From Rhizobium bangladeshense (GTDB lineage Bacteria; Pseudomonadota; Alphaproteobacteria; Rhizobiales; Rhizobiaceae): DNA of 64,000 nt. The notes under the pieces are model-generated. The model made no database searches and was not told the origin of the DNA. It saw only the letters and a program-made list of their open reading frames with translations. The translations under genes and the position numbers were made by a program. Where the stretch lies: the NCBI RefSeq assembly GCF_017357245.1, contig NZ_CP071612.1, positions 3,165,001 to 3,229,000 of the forward strand, given 5' to 3'. Below, one piece after another: positions 16,421-24,904 of the stretch (its first letter is position 1; every line of letters starts with the position of its first letter).

Positions 16421-18094
16421 TCAGTTTGCCAAAGCCGCAGGGGTGATTTCAGGCTTCTGATTTCTGGGGCATCGGAGACTTTCCTTCGCCTCCGGTCCAC
16501 AGACGTGCAAGCCGGGCTCTTCATCATAAGGAATGATACCATTGATGACGCCAAGCTTGAACGCATGAGAGGGAAGTAACTTCTCTCGCTCGATCGATGT
16601 CGCAAGCATCATCGTCTCGTATGTCTCTGCACTGACGCCCATCTCGTCAAAATAGGCGAAGAATTTCGTATATTGACTCGTTGTTGGCCTTACGAGGCCG
16701 ATATCTGAATACCCGACAATCCGCGGCGTTCCGCTCATCAAGACGAGAGTACAGGTCGAAAGACAATACGCACGGCCAGCGAAAACTTCGCTCTCTGTCG
16801 ATCCGCTTTTGGCGATACTGGCTTTGCAACGCGGGTCCAGTTTTGGACAATTCGGCAACTGCGTTCTACCGATCGAAGTCTCCAGACCTGCAGCGCGGAT
16901 TATGCGCCCCATGGCGAAGGCCGCATCCATATCCCCGCCATTGGACTGAAGAACGATCGGCAGCTTCCTTTCGCCGAGCGTCTTCAGGACCGCTTCCAGC
17001 TGAGCTGGCGTATCCGGCGTGATGTCTCCGTCCGCGGAAATCCATTGTCTGCACTCTTCCAGGCAATTGCCATTGGACATCAGGAGAAAATCCATGGGCC
17101 GAGTTTTCGGCAGGCTCTCGCTTGCGCCTCCGGACGCATTCTGCGCGGATGCCTGCGATACCGGCGCCTCAGCCACAGGCGTCTTCACGCTCCGACTGTG
17201 GCAGACCGCCTCGGCGGCTGCATCCGGTGCACAACGCGGCATGCCTGGCCATTCACTGTAAGACAGCATGTCGGTCATAAGGCCTATTCGAGTTGCCTCG
17301 GCGGGCGGCACGATCTTGATGCTGTCAGGCGTGGCGCTCATCATGTGATCCAGCAGATCCTTTTCGACCCCCATCTCCTTCAAGTAGCTCGTGAGCGCCA
17401 CGGTCGCCTTCTTGCCGAGCTTGGTGGAACTGCTCTGCCCCGCCGACTTGCGCGCGACTTCTTTGCGGGAGATCTCCTTCTTCTTGCCGTTCACGATCTT
17501 GTATTCGATACGGTAGGAGACGCGCACCTTGTTATAGATCGTCGTGATCTGGTGAACCCCGATGAAAGCCCATTGCGACGCGACACGCGACGTACCGCCC
17601 GCGAAGGCCAGCGGGCAGGCGGAAAAACAATATGCGCCGTCCGAATAGGTGTTACCCAGTGCGGTCCCGTCCTTTGCGATGGCGGCATCGCAGCGCAGAT
17701 CGTCAGCCGGGCAATCCTTCAGTCTTGTGCCTCCTACCGCCGTTTCCAGACCCGCTTTGCGGATCATCCGGCCCATCGCATAGGCGGCATCGACATCACC
17801 GCCCTCGGAACGGAAGACGATCGGCGGCTTTCGGTTACCGATCTTCTTGAGGATTTTTCGCAGCTGCGCGGGCGTGTCTGAGGTTATGCGTCCCTCTGCC
17901 GATATCCATCCCGGACACTCTTCCATGCAGAGGAGATGGTGGACGAGGATGAAGCGCATCGGCGGCTGCCCTGCCGGCCTCTTCTCCCCGGCAGCCTGCG
18001 AGGCCACTGCACCGATCGGCAAACCCAACAGAAGAAAAACAAGTAAGATGAGAGAAAACAGATGCTTCAGATGCAGGCTGAATGCAGGACGCAC
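16421..18094 (-). CDS. Secreted protein with two tandem ClpP/crotonase-fold (COG3904-like) domains
   Basis: A 557-residue protein with a signal peptide (residues 1 to about 34). Two copies of one domain follow, at about 46-300 and 333-545. Each has an MEEC/LEEC-W-ISAxGxIT start, a GGDVDAAYAMGRMIR or GGDMDAAFAMGRIIR block, four spaced Cys residues and a C-S-x-C motif. Domain 1 keeps Ser158 (CFSACPLAFAGG) and His181 (IGVHQ), the likely Ser/His pair of ClpP-like periplasmic proteins. Domain 2 keeps Ser446 (CLSTCTLVLMSGT) but the His position reads Arg469 (GLVRP), and it lacks the basic KKKEISRKEVARKS insertion. A duplication with a degenerate, possibly structural second domain is inferred. Its substrate is unknown. 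Confidence 0.7.
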   Translation of the reverse strand: MRPAFSLHLKHLFSLILLVFLLLGLPIGAVASQAAGEKRPAGQPPMRFILVHHLLCMEECPGWISAEGRITSDTPAQLRKILKKIGNRKPPIVFRSEGGDVDAAYAMGRMIRKAGLETAVGGTRLKDCPADDLRCDAAIAKDGTALGNTYSDGAYCFSACPLAFAGGTSRVASQWAFIGVHQITTIYNKVRVSYRIEYKIVNGKKKEISRKEVARKSAGQSSSTKLGKKATVALTSYLKEMGVEKDLLDHMMSATPDSIKIVPPAEATRIGLMTDMLSYSEWPGMPRCAPDAAAEAVCHSRSVKTPVAEAPVSQASAQNASGGASESLPKTRPMDFLLMSNGNCLEECRQWISADGDITPDTPAQLEAVLKTLGERKLPIVLQSNGGDMDAAFAMGRIIRAAGLETSIGRTQLPNCPKLDPRCKASIAKSGSTESEVFAGRAYCLSTCTLVLMSGTPRIVGYSDIGLVRPTTSQYTKFFAYFDEMGVSAETYETMMLATSIEREKLLPSHAFKLGVINGIIPYDEEPGLHVCGPEAKESLRCPRNQKPEITPAALAN

Positions 18095-18426
18095 GATTAA
18101 ATCGCCTCAGTTATACATTACAATACGCTTATCAATTGCATTGCGCCGCAGCAAGCCAGATTTCGACGCCTCCCGCCGCCCGGGCTTTTCCGGCATGATT
18201 CTTTCCCGGACCATGGCACGATGAATCCAAAACTATCCTGCGGCAGGAGAAGTCAAAGATACCACAACGTTACTTGCATAGGCTGCAGCTCAACCGATGC
18301 GCGAGCAGTCGTGACTATTTCTACACGATTTGAACCAATTGGCCTGAGATAAGCCGATTGGGACTAGCATCCAGCGGTGTTTGTGTATTTGATAGCGTTA
18401 ACATTCAGGCTGCCGGAGGCGTACAA
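18095..18426. other. Divergent intergenic region between the duplicated ClpP-fold gene and the LuxR-type gene
   Basis: About 330 bases with lower GC than the neighbours and no credible ORF. It must hold both divergent promoters, but no operator or hairpin stood out. The GGAGG at 18412-18417 is the ribosome site of the LuxR-type gene. Confidence 0.5.
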
Positions 18427-19152
18427 ATGTCTTACATGACCACCTCTGAAAGACAGTCGTTGCTTTCGGCGGAACTTGCTGTCGCAGGAACGCGCGGTCT
18501 GTTTGCACAAGCACTCGCAAGAGTCTCTGCCGCCTTCGGGCTGTCCTATGCGACGCTGATGCACGCTCCGTCGCCGGAGGACCTCCTCCTGAAACCGCTA
18601 CTGATCGAAAGCTCGCTTCCCGCCGCCTATGTCAGGGATTTCGATCGCGCCAACATGATGCGGGGTTGCCCTTTCGGCGTACGGCTGCGGGAGTCCGCCG
18701 TGCCGCAGGCCTGGCACCTCAACGATGTCGTCAATGGACAGGCCTTTCCGGGCGAACTGCGCGCCCTGATGCTGCGCTATGGGATACCTGCGGGTGTCGC
18801 CATGCCGACAATTGCAGTCGATGGCCGGCGCCTGATCTTCTGGTTCTGTGGCGAGCGCGCCGCTCTCGGCCAGAGCGAGGTAAACGAGCTGGCCATCATC
18901 ATCCTGCACGCCCTCGACGCATACAATTTGGTCAGACGCAACGAGGAAAACGCGCACAATGCGCTGTCGGCTCGCGAACTTGAAGTCGTGCGCTGGACGG
19001 CACAGGGCAAGACCTCGATCGAGATCGGCCAGATCCTGACGCTCTCCGATCACACGGTGAACGCCTATATGACCAACGCGATCAAAAAACTCGATTGCGT
19101 CAATCGCACCCAGTTGGTAGCAAAAGCAATTCGATTGAAGCTGATCAGCTGA
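18427..19152 (+). CDS. LuxR-family regulator with autoinducer-binding-like domain
   Basis: A 241-residue cytoplasmic transcription factor. The ATG at 18427 follows GGAGG. The N-terminal 165 residues resemble the autoinducer-binding domain (LFAQALARVSAAFGLSYATL, GIPAGVAMPT) but lack obvious conservation of the acyl-HSL pocket Trp/Tyr/Asp set. The C-terminal LuxR helix-turn-helix is clear: LSARELEVVRWTAQGKTSIE, then ILTLSDHTVNAYMTNAIKKL (about residues 172-230). No luxI-type synthase is near, so it is a solo. A PAS-domain gene follows after 46 bp, probably in the same transcript. Confidence 0.85.
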   Translation: MSYMTTSERQSLLSAELAVAGTRGLFAQALARVSAAFGLSYATLMHAPSPEDLLLKPLLIESSLPAAYVRDFDRANMMRGCPFGVRLRESAVPQAWHLNDVVNGQAFPGELRALMLRYGIPAGVAMPTIAVDGRRLIFWFCGERAALGQSEVNELAIIILHALDAYNLVRRNEENAHNALSARELEVVRWTAQGKTSIEIGQILTLSDHTVNAYMTNAIKKLDCVNRTQLVAKAIRLKLIS

Positions 19153-19198
19153 AGAATCAGAAGAGGGTCAGCACGTCGTCCCGTGACTTGGGGGAATC

Positions 19199-19660
19199 GT
19201 GTCTCTTCGCTTCGAACAGCCCGTCGTCGACAAGATAGAACAGTCTCGCGCCCATATCGGTATCACCGATGCGGAAATCGTCCAGATGGTTGCAGCCTAT
19301 CGCCTTTTCGGCTTCTGGCGCATCGACATCGAAACTGGACATTTCTTTGCAAGCGAGGATGTGCACGCGATCTTCGACCTTCCCTATAGCGACGGACCGG
19401 TCAATCTGACCGAGCTGATGTCGCGCATTCACGCGGAAGATCGCGGCCTGATCGCCCAGACCTTCGAGGAGGCAAGCCTCCAGGGAGTCGGCTTCCATTT
19501 CGTCTACCGCGTCGACAATCGGCTTGGCGGCTACAAACTGGTGCGCAGCATCGGCCGCTTCCGTGACGATGCGAGCGGTGGCGGCATCGTCGGCGTCACC
19601 TATGAATTCGTCGAGAAGCTGCGCGTGGTCGGCTTCGAGGATCATACGGCACGCCGCTGA
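19199..19660 (+). CDS. Single PAS-domain protein
   Basis: A 153-residue protein beginning at a GTG seven bases after GGGGG. Residues about 35-145 form a PAS_3-type fold (FGFWRIDIETGHFFASEDVHAIF...LMSRIHAEDRGLI...FHFVYRVDNRLGGYKLVRSIGRF...IVGVTYEFVEK). No output domain, signal peptide or membrane helix is attached. Placed 46 bp behind a solo LuxR-type gene, it could be a sensor partner for that regulator, which is inference. An ATG at 19286 is an alternative start but would cut into the PAS fold. Confidence 0.75.
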   Translation: MSLRFEQPVVDKIEQSRAHIGITDAEIVQMVAAYRLFGFWRIDIETGHFFASEDVHAIFDLPYSDGPVNLTELMSRIHAEDRGLIAQTFEEASLQGVGFHFVYRVDNRLGGYKLVRSIGRFRDDASGGGIVGVTYEFVEKLRVVGFEDHTARR

Positions 19661-19681
19661 CCACCCGCTGACGCGCAGCTC

Positions 19682-20812
19682 TTAACGATCGAGCACCGAC
19701 CTGATTTCGACGAGGTTGGAGCGCACCCTCAGAATATAGAAGCCCATAGTGGCTAGGTGGCTCGGCATGATCCAGCCATCCTCTCGGCCGTTCGAGATGA
19801 TCGCGGGCTGGATGCGCAATGCCGCCTGGAACTGCCGGGTGGTCCCGCCCCAGATCGCGCCGAGATTACGCTCCCGCACGACCTGCGAGAAATCCGTCTG
19901 CGCAGCGGTAAGGATGGCGTAATAGGCGTAGAGCTGGCCATAGGCGAACCAGAAGCGGTCGTCGGCGCGCGTATCGAACCAGCCGCGATTGTGATGCTCG
20001 GAACGCTCGGCAAGCATATCGGAGGTGCTGCCGAGATCGTTGGCGATGCGGTCGATGAACTGCATTAGATTATCGGCGCGGCCGTCGAAAATAGCATTGC
20101 AAGCAGCGAGATCTGTGTTGAATTTGCGCAGGTCTCTTATGGCCGTGCGGTAGAAGGAAGGCGTCGGCGTCTTCAGTCCGAAGGGATCGAGCCCGAAATA
20201 CCAGCTATATTCATCGAACTGCAGGTTGCCGCGTGCGCTCTGCAGATCATTGTTGATACCCGACGTGCCACGCACGCGCCCGAGCGTATCGACAAGCTCC
20301 GCGGAAGTCCGGCGAACCACCTGGTTGATGCCACGCTGGAACGAAGCCTTGTTGTCCAGGAAAGGCGTGTGATCCCAGTCGATGCCGAAGAAGCCCATCT
20401 TGTAGAGCAGCATGGAGGAGATCCATGCATTCTGGTCGACGTTGAAATCGGTCAGGTCAGCGGCGACATCGACGATGGCCGAGCGCTGGCAGGTCTTGGC
20501 AGTCCCAGCACTCGCCCCCTCGGTGACCGGCAGTTCCTGCCCGGCGGGAACCTTGCGTTCCGAAAGCCTGTATTGATCGACGAAGGCGGTGTTGAAATTC
20601 GACCAGACCTGCGTCTGCCAGAAGAAATAGCCGTAAAGCACGACGAAGAGCGCCACGAATGCGATGATCGGCAGCCGGATCATCCAGCTCCGGCGCTGGT
20701 ACCAGCCATGAGCGGCTAGAAACGGCCAGAAGGCCCAGGCGGAAAACAGGCGGGCCCAACGGCCGATCGTCTGGCCGATCAGCCTGAAAAAACCGGCTAT
20801 CCGGTCAAGCAT
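19682..20812 (-). CDS. DUF2333 family membrane-anchored protein
   Basis: A 376-residue protein with one N-terminal membrane helix (MIRLPIIAFVALFVVLYGYF, about residues 44-64) and a large periplasmic part. Conserved-looking blocks include FVDQYRLSERKVPAGQELPV, NVDQNAWISSMLLYKMGFFGIDWDHTPFLDNKASFQRG and GLDPFGLKTPTPSFYR. These match DUF2333 as remembered; the function is unknown. It is convergent with the PAS gene, 21 bp apart. The ATG at 20812 is preceded by CAGGAGAC. Confidence 0.8.
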   Translation of the reverse strand: MLDRIAGFFRLIGQTIGRWARLFSAWAFWPFLAAHGWYQRRSWMIRLPIIAFVALFVVLYGYFFWQTQVWSNFNTAFVDQYRLSERKVPAGQELPVTEGASAGTAKTCQRSAIVDVAADLTDFNVDQNAWISSMLLYKMGFFGIDWDHTPFLDNKASFQRGINQVVRRTSAELVDTLGRVRGTSGINNDLQSARGNLQFDEYSWYFGLDPFGLKTPTPSFYRTAIRDLRKFNTDLAACNAIFDGRADNLMQFIDRIANDLGSTSDMLAERSEHHNRGWFDTRADDRFWFAYGQLYAYYAILTAAQTDFSQVVRERNLGAIWGGTTRQFQAALRIQPAIISNGREDGWIMPSHLATMGFYILRVRSNLVEIRSVLDR

Positions 20813-20844
20813 CGTCGTCTCCTGTCAGGTGAGGCGAACACTGC

Positions 20845-20937
20845 AGCGCCGCGCGTTTTTAAGACGCGCTAAAGACGCTGCAGCACTTTGAGTTGCTGCA
20901 TAATTCCTTAAATCGATTCCGATCTGAGGAATTATGC
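20845..20937. repeat. Palindromic rhizobial repeat with a 13-bp hairpin
   Basis: CTGCATAATTCCT pairs perfectly with AGGAATTATGCAG around an AT-rich loop (about 20896-20937), preceded by a GCGCG/CGCGC stem with an internal T-run near 20847-20870. The whole unit resembles a palindromic element I associate with many Rhizobium intergenic regions. It lies between the DUF2333 gene and the coiled-coil gene. Confidence 0.55.
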
Positions 20938-21047
20938 AGGAGGACATCGCCGCCCCGCTGCATCCACATATGCGCTCGGTAGGCCGAGCACAACACGAGC
21001 CCTCGATTTTTACGAATGAAACCAGCGCGGAGCGCTCCCGTCGCGGA

Positions 21048-22121
21048 TTAGGAACGCAGGAATGGCAGCCTGAAGCGGAAGGATCTGCGCGCCGTGTCGA
21101 TGAGCGGCGCTCCCGACGTTTCCGGCGCCAGCTCGGCATAAGCCGGAAACTTCGCGGCGACGTCGAGGTCGGCTCGGCTCTTGCGCCGCTCCAGATCCTG
21201 GGCGACCAGCATGCCCTTCTCGAACAGCCTGATCGGTGCGGCGATATCGGGGAAGAGTTCCGGCTTAATCCTGACCTTCATGCCCGGCCGGTCGGTATCG
21301 ACCTGCGCCTGATAGATGATCAGCCGCTCCTCGACATCGATCATCAGCTTGCGCAGCAACACGTTGCAGGAACCGATGCGGCCATTCAGCGAATCGACGA
21401 AGGCCTGAAACAGGCCGATGAAGCGCTCGCGCCGCTGGCTGTCGTCCCGCATCTCGTGCTCCTCCGCGGAAATGCGTTCGGCCTCCGCCTTCAGCGCCCG
21501 CCGCTCTGCCTCCATCTGCTCCCAATGCGCCCTGTTGCCATAGACGCCGATACGACCCTGCGTCGTCAGCGCCTTGGCGTTGAGCTCCTTCATCTTCAGA
21601 CGGGCGATATCGATGGAATCGACCAGCCGGCGCCGTTGCTCGACGATGTCCACGAGACCGCGTTCGGCTATCTTGTGGCGTTCGACGATTGAACTGCGCT
21701 GGCTAGCGATCAGCCTGGCGAGCGCGTCCGATTTCGCCAGGAGGTCGAGCAGCCGCTCGATGACAGGCGCCTCGCGCACGCGTTCGGTATACATGCGCCA
21801 CATCCGCTGGCGCGACGTCCAACCGGCCATTTTCTCGCGAAGCGTCAATCCGCGGAAACTATCGAGATCCCCCGAAACCTCCGCCGTCATCCGGTCCAAT
21901 GTGAAGACCAACTCTGCGAGCAACGCATCGAGAGCCGCGCCATCGGCGATATGGGCCTGGAAGCGGGTATTCTGCTCGAGGAACATCTCGTCGGCCGAAT
22001 GTTTTTCATCGCTGTCATAGCTGCGGATGCAGCCCGCGCAATAAGCCCCCTCGGCCTCGATCTTCTCGGCAAGACCGCCTGCGGCTTCGTACTGGTTGTC
22101 GAATGGCGGGGCTTTGCGCAC
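21048..22121 (-). CDS. Coiled-coil hypothetical protein
   Basis: A 357-residue soluble protein with no signal peptide. An N-terminal CAGC pair (about residues 28-31) is followed by long helical, charged stretches (SSIVERHKIAERGLVDIVEQ..., EQMEAERRALKAEAERISAEEHEMRDDSQRRE) predicted as coiled coil to about residue 260. A compact C-terminal segment (IIYQAQVDTDRPGMKVRIKPELFPDIAAPIRLFEKG) ends with RSFRFRLPFLRS. I do not recognise the family. It precedes tdk downstream on the same strand with a 926-bp start-to-start offset and could share a transcript with neither neighbour. Confidence 0.65.
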   Translation of the reverse strand: MRKAPPFDNQYEAAGGLAEKIEAEGAYCAGCIRSYDSDEKHSADEMFLEQNTRFQAHIADGAALDALLAELVFTLDRMTAEVSGDLDSFRGLTLREKMAGWTSRQRMWRMYTERVREAPVIERLLDLLAKSDALARLIASQRSSIVERHKIAERGLVDIVEQRRRLVDSIDIARLKMKELNAKALTTQGRIGVYGNRAHWEQMEAERRALKAEAERISAEEHEMRDDSQRRERFIGLFQAFVDSLNGRIGSCNVLLRKLMIDVEERLIIYQAQVDTDRPGMKVRIKPELFPDIAAPIRLFEKGMLVAQDLERRKSRADLDVAAKFPAYAELAPETSGAPLIDTARRSFRFRLPFLRS

Positions 22122-22186
22122 CTGATCCCTCCGGAGAATCTTCTGCCCAAGCTAGCCGCTTGCGGCGCCGAAGAAAACCGGCCGCG

Positions 22187-22795
22187 TCACCGGCCTCCCG
22201 GCTCGGCGATCCAGGGCCCGTTCATTTCGTCGTCCCAGTGCCTGCGGCAGAGAGAAACATATTTCTCATTGCCGCCGACATCGATCTGCGCGCCTTCGTG
22301 CAGCACCTTTCCCTGCGCGTCCAGCCGCACCACCATTGTCGCCTTACGGCCGCAATGGCAGATCGTGCGCACCTCTCGCATTTCATCGGCGATTGCCAGA
22401 AGTTCCTGAGACGCCGGAAAAAGCTTGCCCTGAAAATCGGTCCGCAGCCCGTAGACCATGACGGGAACGCCGAGTCGGTCGACGACGCGGGCAAGCTGCC
22501 AGACATGGAGAGGCGTCATGAAATGCGCTTCGTCCACGAAGACGCAGGAGATCGGCGCCCCTTCGCTGCCCAGCGTCATGATCAGCCGGAACAGATCCTC
22601 GTCCGGTTCGAAGGGAATGGCGCTTGCCTCCAGCCCAATCCGGGAACCGATGACACCCCGGCCGGCCCGCTCGTCGAACGCGGCGATCAACTGGACCGTG
22701 CGCATGCCGCGCTCCTGGTAATTATAGGAGGCCTGCAGCAGCATCGTCGATTTGCCGGCATTCATCGTCGAGTAGTTGAAATAGAGCTTTGCCAT
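22187..22795 (-). CDS. tdk: Thymidine kinase
   Basis: A 202-residue type II thymidine kinase that phosphorylates thymidine in nucleoside salvage. The P-loop is in YSTMNAGKSTMLLQ (about residues 8-21), the Walker B-like Asp/Glu in CVFVDEAHFM (Asp and Glu at about 86-87), and the substrate-binding lasso near GGNEKYVSLCRRHW. The Cys residues of the zinc site are partly present (C..C in REVRTICHCGRKATM). The ATG at 22795 follows GGAGAC. It is not linked to other nucleotide genes. Confidence 0.93.
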   Translation of the reverse strand: MAKLYFNYSTMNAGKSTMLLQASYNYQERGMRTVQLIAAFDERAGRGVIGSRIGLEASAIPFEPDEDLFRLIMTLGSEGAPISCVFVDEAHFMTPLHVWQLARVVDRLGVPVMVYGLRTDFQGKLFPASQELLAIADEMREVRTICHCGRKATMVVRLDAQGKVLHEGAQIDVGGNEKYVSLCRRHWDDEMNGPWIAEPGGR

Positions 22796-23029
22796 CCGAG
22801 TCTCCTTGATCGGTTATTGAAAGCTCGGATCGGCAAAGAAAACCCCCGTAGTAGCAATAATCACAGAAATCACCGTCTGGAATCCGTCGAAAGCGTCGAA
22901 AACTGGGTGCCTCGGAAAAACCGCAAACGTCGCAATCGCACCCTCCGATACGACGCAAACGCACTGAGGTCGCTTGTCAAACTGGGTTATTGGTGATTGG
23001 CTTGGGGACCTAAAGACTGGGAGTCTAAA

Positions 23030-23986
23030 ATGAAAACAACAAGCACATTCAAACTCGTCACCGCAACTGCCGTCGCTGCGCTTTCCATTGCGACCGCCGC
23101 CTTCGCCGCGGATCCCGACAGCTGCTCCACCGTCCGCTTCTCCGATGTCGGTTGGACCGACATCACCGCCACCACCGCCACCGCATCTGTCGTCCTGAAG
23201 AGCATCGGCTATCAGACCGACGTCAAGGTTCTTTCGGTGCCGGTCACCTATACGTCGCTGAAGAACAAGGACATCGACGTCTTCCTCGGCAATTGGATGC
23301 CGACACAGGAAAAGGACGTTCGCCCTTATATCGACGACAAGTCCGTAGAATCCTTCGGCCCCAACCTCGTCGGCGCCAAGTACACGCTTGCCACCAATGC
23401 CAAGGGCGCCGAACTCGGCATCAAGGACTTCAAGGACATCGCCGCCCATAAGGACGATCTCGACGGCAAGATCTATGGCATTGAGCCCGGCAATGACGGC
23501 AACCGCCTCGTCATGGACTTGATCGAAAAGAACACCTTCGGCATGAAGGATATGGAAGTCGTCGAATCCTCGGAACAGGGCATGCTCGCGCAGGTCGCTC
23601 GCGCCGAAAAAGCCGGCAAGCCCGTGGTCTTCCTCGGTTGGGAACCCCATCCGATGAACACCAACTTCAAGCTGACCTATCTGACAGGCGGCGACGACGT
23701 CTTCGGTCCCGATTTTGGCGGCGCCAAGGTCTACACGAATGTTCGCGCCGGCTATCTCGACGAATGCCCGAATGTCGGCGCGATGCTGAAAAACCTGACG
23801 TTCTCCCTCGACATGGAGAACCAGATCATGGGCAAGATCCTCAACGACGGCAAGGAGCCCGAGGCCGCGGCGACCGAATGGCTGAAGGCGAATCCTTCCG
23901 CCCTCGAGCCTTGGCTTGCGGGCGTCAAGACCCGCGACGGCAAGGGCGACGCGCTGGCCGCTGCCAAGACCAGCCTTGGCCTTTGA
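23030..23986 (+). CDS. choX: Choline ABC transporter, periplasmic choline-binding protein
   Basis: A 318-residue secreted binding protein that captures choline for uptake and glycine betaine synthesis. The signal peptide (residues 1-26) ends AAFAAD. The mature part shows FSDVGWTDITATTATASVVLKSIGYQ, FLGNWMPTQ and WEPHPMNTNF, with aromatic residues typical of the ChoX/ProX choline box. The ATG at 23030 sits after GGGAGTCTAAA. It is the first gene of choXWV. A hairpin with U-run right after its stop probably lowers expression of choW and choV relative to choX. Confidence 0.95.
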   Translation: MKTTSTFKLVTATAVAALSIATAAFAADPDSCSTVRFSDVGWTDITATTATASVVLKSIGYQTDVKVLSVPVTYTSLKNKDIDVFLGNWMPTQEKDVRPYIDDKSVESFGPNLVGAKYTLATNAKGAELGIKDFKDIAAHKDDLDGKIYGIEPGNDGNRLVMDLIEKNTFGMKDMEVVESSEQGMLAQVARAEKAGKPVVFLGWEPHPMNTNFKLTYLTGGDDVFGPDFGGAKVYTNVRAGYLDECPNVGAMLKNLTFSLDMENQIMGKILNDGKEPEAAATEWLKANPSALEPWLAGVKTRDGKGDALAAAKTSLGL

Positions 23987-23996
23987 TAATGTGAAC

Positions 23997-24024
23997 GGGG
24001 CGGCTCGCCGCCCCTTTTCATTTT
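23997..24024 (+). terminator. Intercistronic hairpin between choX and choW
   Basis: GGGGCGG-CTCG-CCGCCCC is followed by TTTTCATTTT. Since choW and choV follow on the same strand without an evident new promoter, it likely acts as a partial terminator or 3' stabiliser of choX mRNA. Confidence 0.75.
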
Positions 24025-24058
24025 GTCCATAGTTGATTTTTTCGGATAGGCGCGCCCC

Positions 24059-24904
24059 TTGAATTGGATCACCGACTTTAAGATTCCCATTGGCCCCGGG
24101 GCCAAGTCCTTCGTGGATTGGCTCACCTCGAACGGCGCCTGGTTCTTCGACCAGCTCGCCTCCCTGCTGTCGCACGTCATCGACGGCCTGCTCTTCGTGC
24201 TGCAGAAGCCTCACCCGCTGATCGTCATCGCCGCCATCGCCGCCATCGCCTTCTGGCTGCGCCGGTCGATCGCGGTCACCCTCTTTACCTGCCTTGGCCT
24301 GCTGCTCATCATGAATCAGGGCTACTGGAAGGAAACGACGGAGACGCTCGCTCTCGTGCTCGCCTCCACTTTCGTCAGTATGGTGATCGGCATTCCGCTC
24401 GGCATTGCAGCGGCCCGCCGCGCCTGGGTCTATGCCGCGATGCGCCCGGCGCTCGATCTGATGCAAACCATTCCGACATTCGTCTATCTGATTCCGGCGC
24501 TAATCCTCTTCGGCCTCGGCATGGTGCCGGGCCTGATCGCGACCGTCATTTTCGCCATCCCAGCCCCCATCCGGCTGACGCGCCTCGGCATCATTTCGAC
24601 CCCGCCATCCCTCGTCGAAGCCGCGGTTGCCTTCGGCGCCAGGCCAATGCAGGTGCTGCGCAAAGTCGAGCTTCCCTTCGCCGCGCCGCAGATCATGGCG
24701 GGCCTCACCCAGACCATCATGCTGTCGCTGTCTATGGTGGTCATCGCCGCCCTCGTCGGCGCCGATGGTCTTGGCGTGCCTGTCGTGCGCGCACTGAATA
24801 CCGTCAACGTCGCCAAAGGCTTCGAAGCCGGTCTCTGCATCGTCATCCTGGCGATCATTCTCGACCGCATGTTCCGCACGGCGGATGAAGGAGATGGCGC
24901 ATGA
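24059..24904 (+). CDS. choW: Choline ABC transporter, permease
   Basis: A 281-residue inner-membrane permease of the ProW/OpuAB type. The likely start is the TTG at 24059 (MNWITDFKIPIGPGAKSFVD); no in-frame ATG gives the conserved amphipathic N-terminus. Six or more helices are evident, and the EAA loop reads PPSLVEAAVAFGARPMQVLRKVELPFAAPQI. The last four bases overlap choV (ATGA), so the two are translationally coupled. With choX and choV it forms the high-affinity choline importer described in S. meliloti. Confidence 0.93.
   Translation: MNWITDFKIPIGPGAKSFVDWLTSNGAWFFDQLASLLSHVIDGLLFVLQKPHPLIVIAAIAAIAFWLRRSIAVTLFTCLGLLLIMNQGYWKETTETLALVLASTFVSMVIGIPLGIAAARRAWVYAAMRPALDLMQTIPTFVYLIPALILFGLGMVPGLIATVIFAIPAPIRLTRLGIISTPPSLVEAAVAFGARPMQVLRKVELPFAAPQIMAGLTQTIMLSLSMVVIAALVGADGLGVPVVRALNTVNVAKGFEAGLCIVILAIILDRMFRTADEGDGA

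Noticed and set aside
22814..24466. 550-codon minus-strand frame across choX and choW
   Set aside because: Opposite two recognised genes; composition is typical of an antisense frame.
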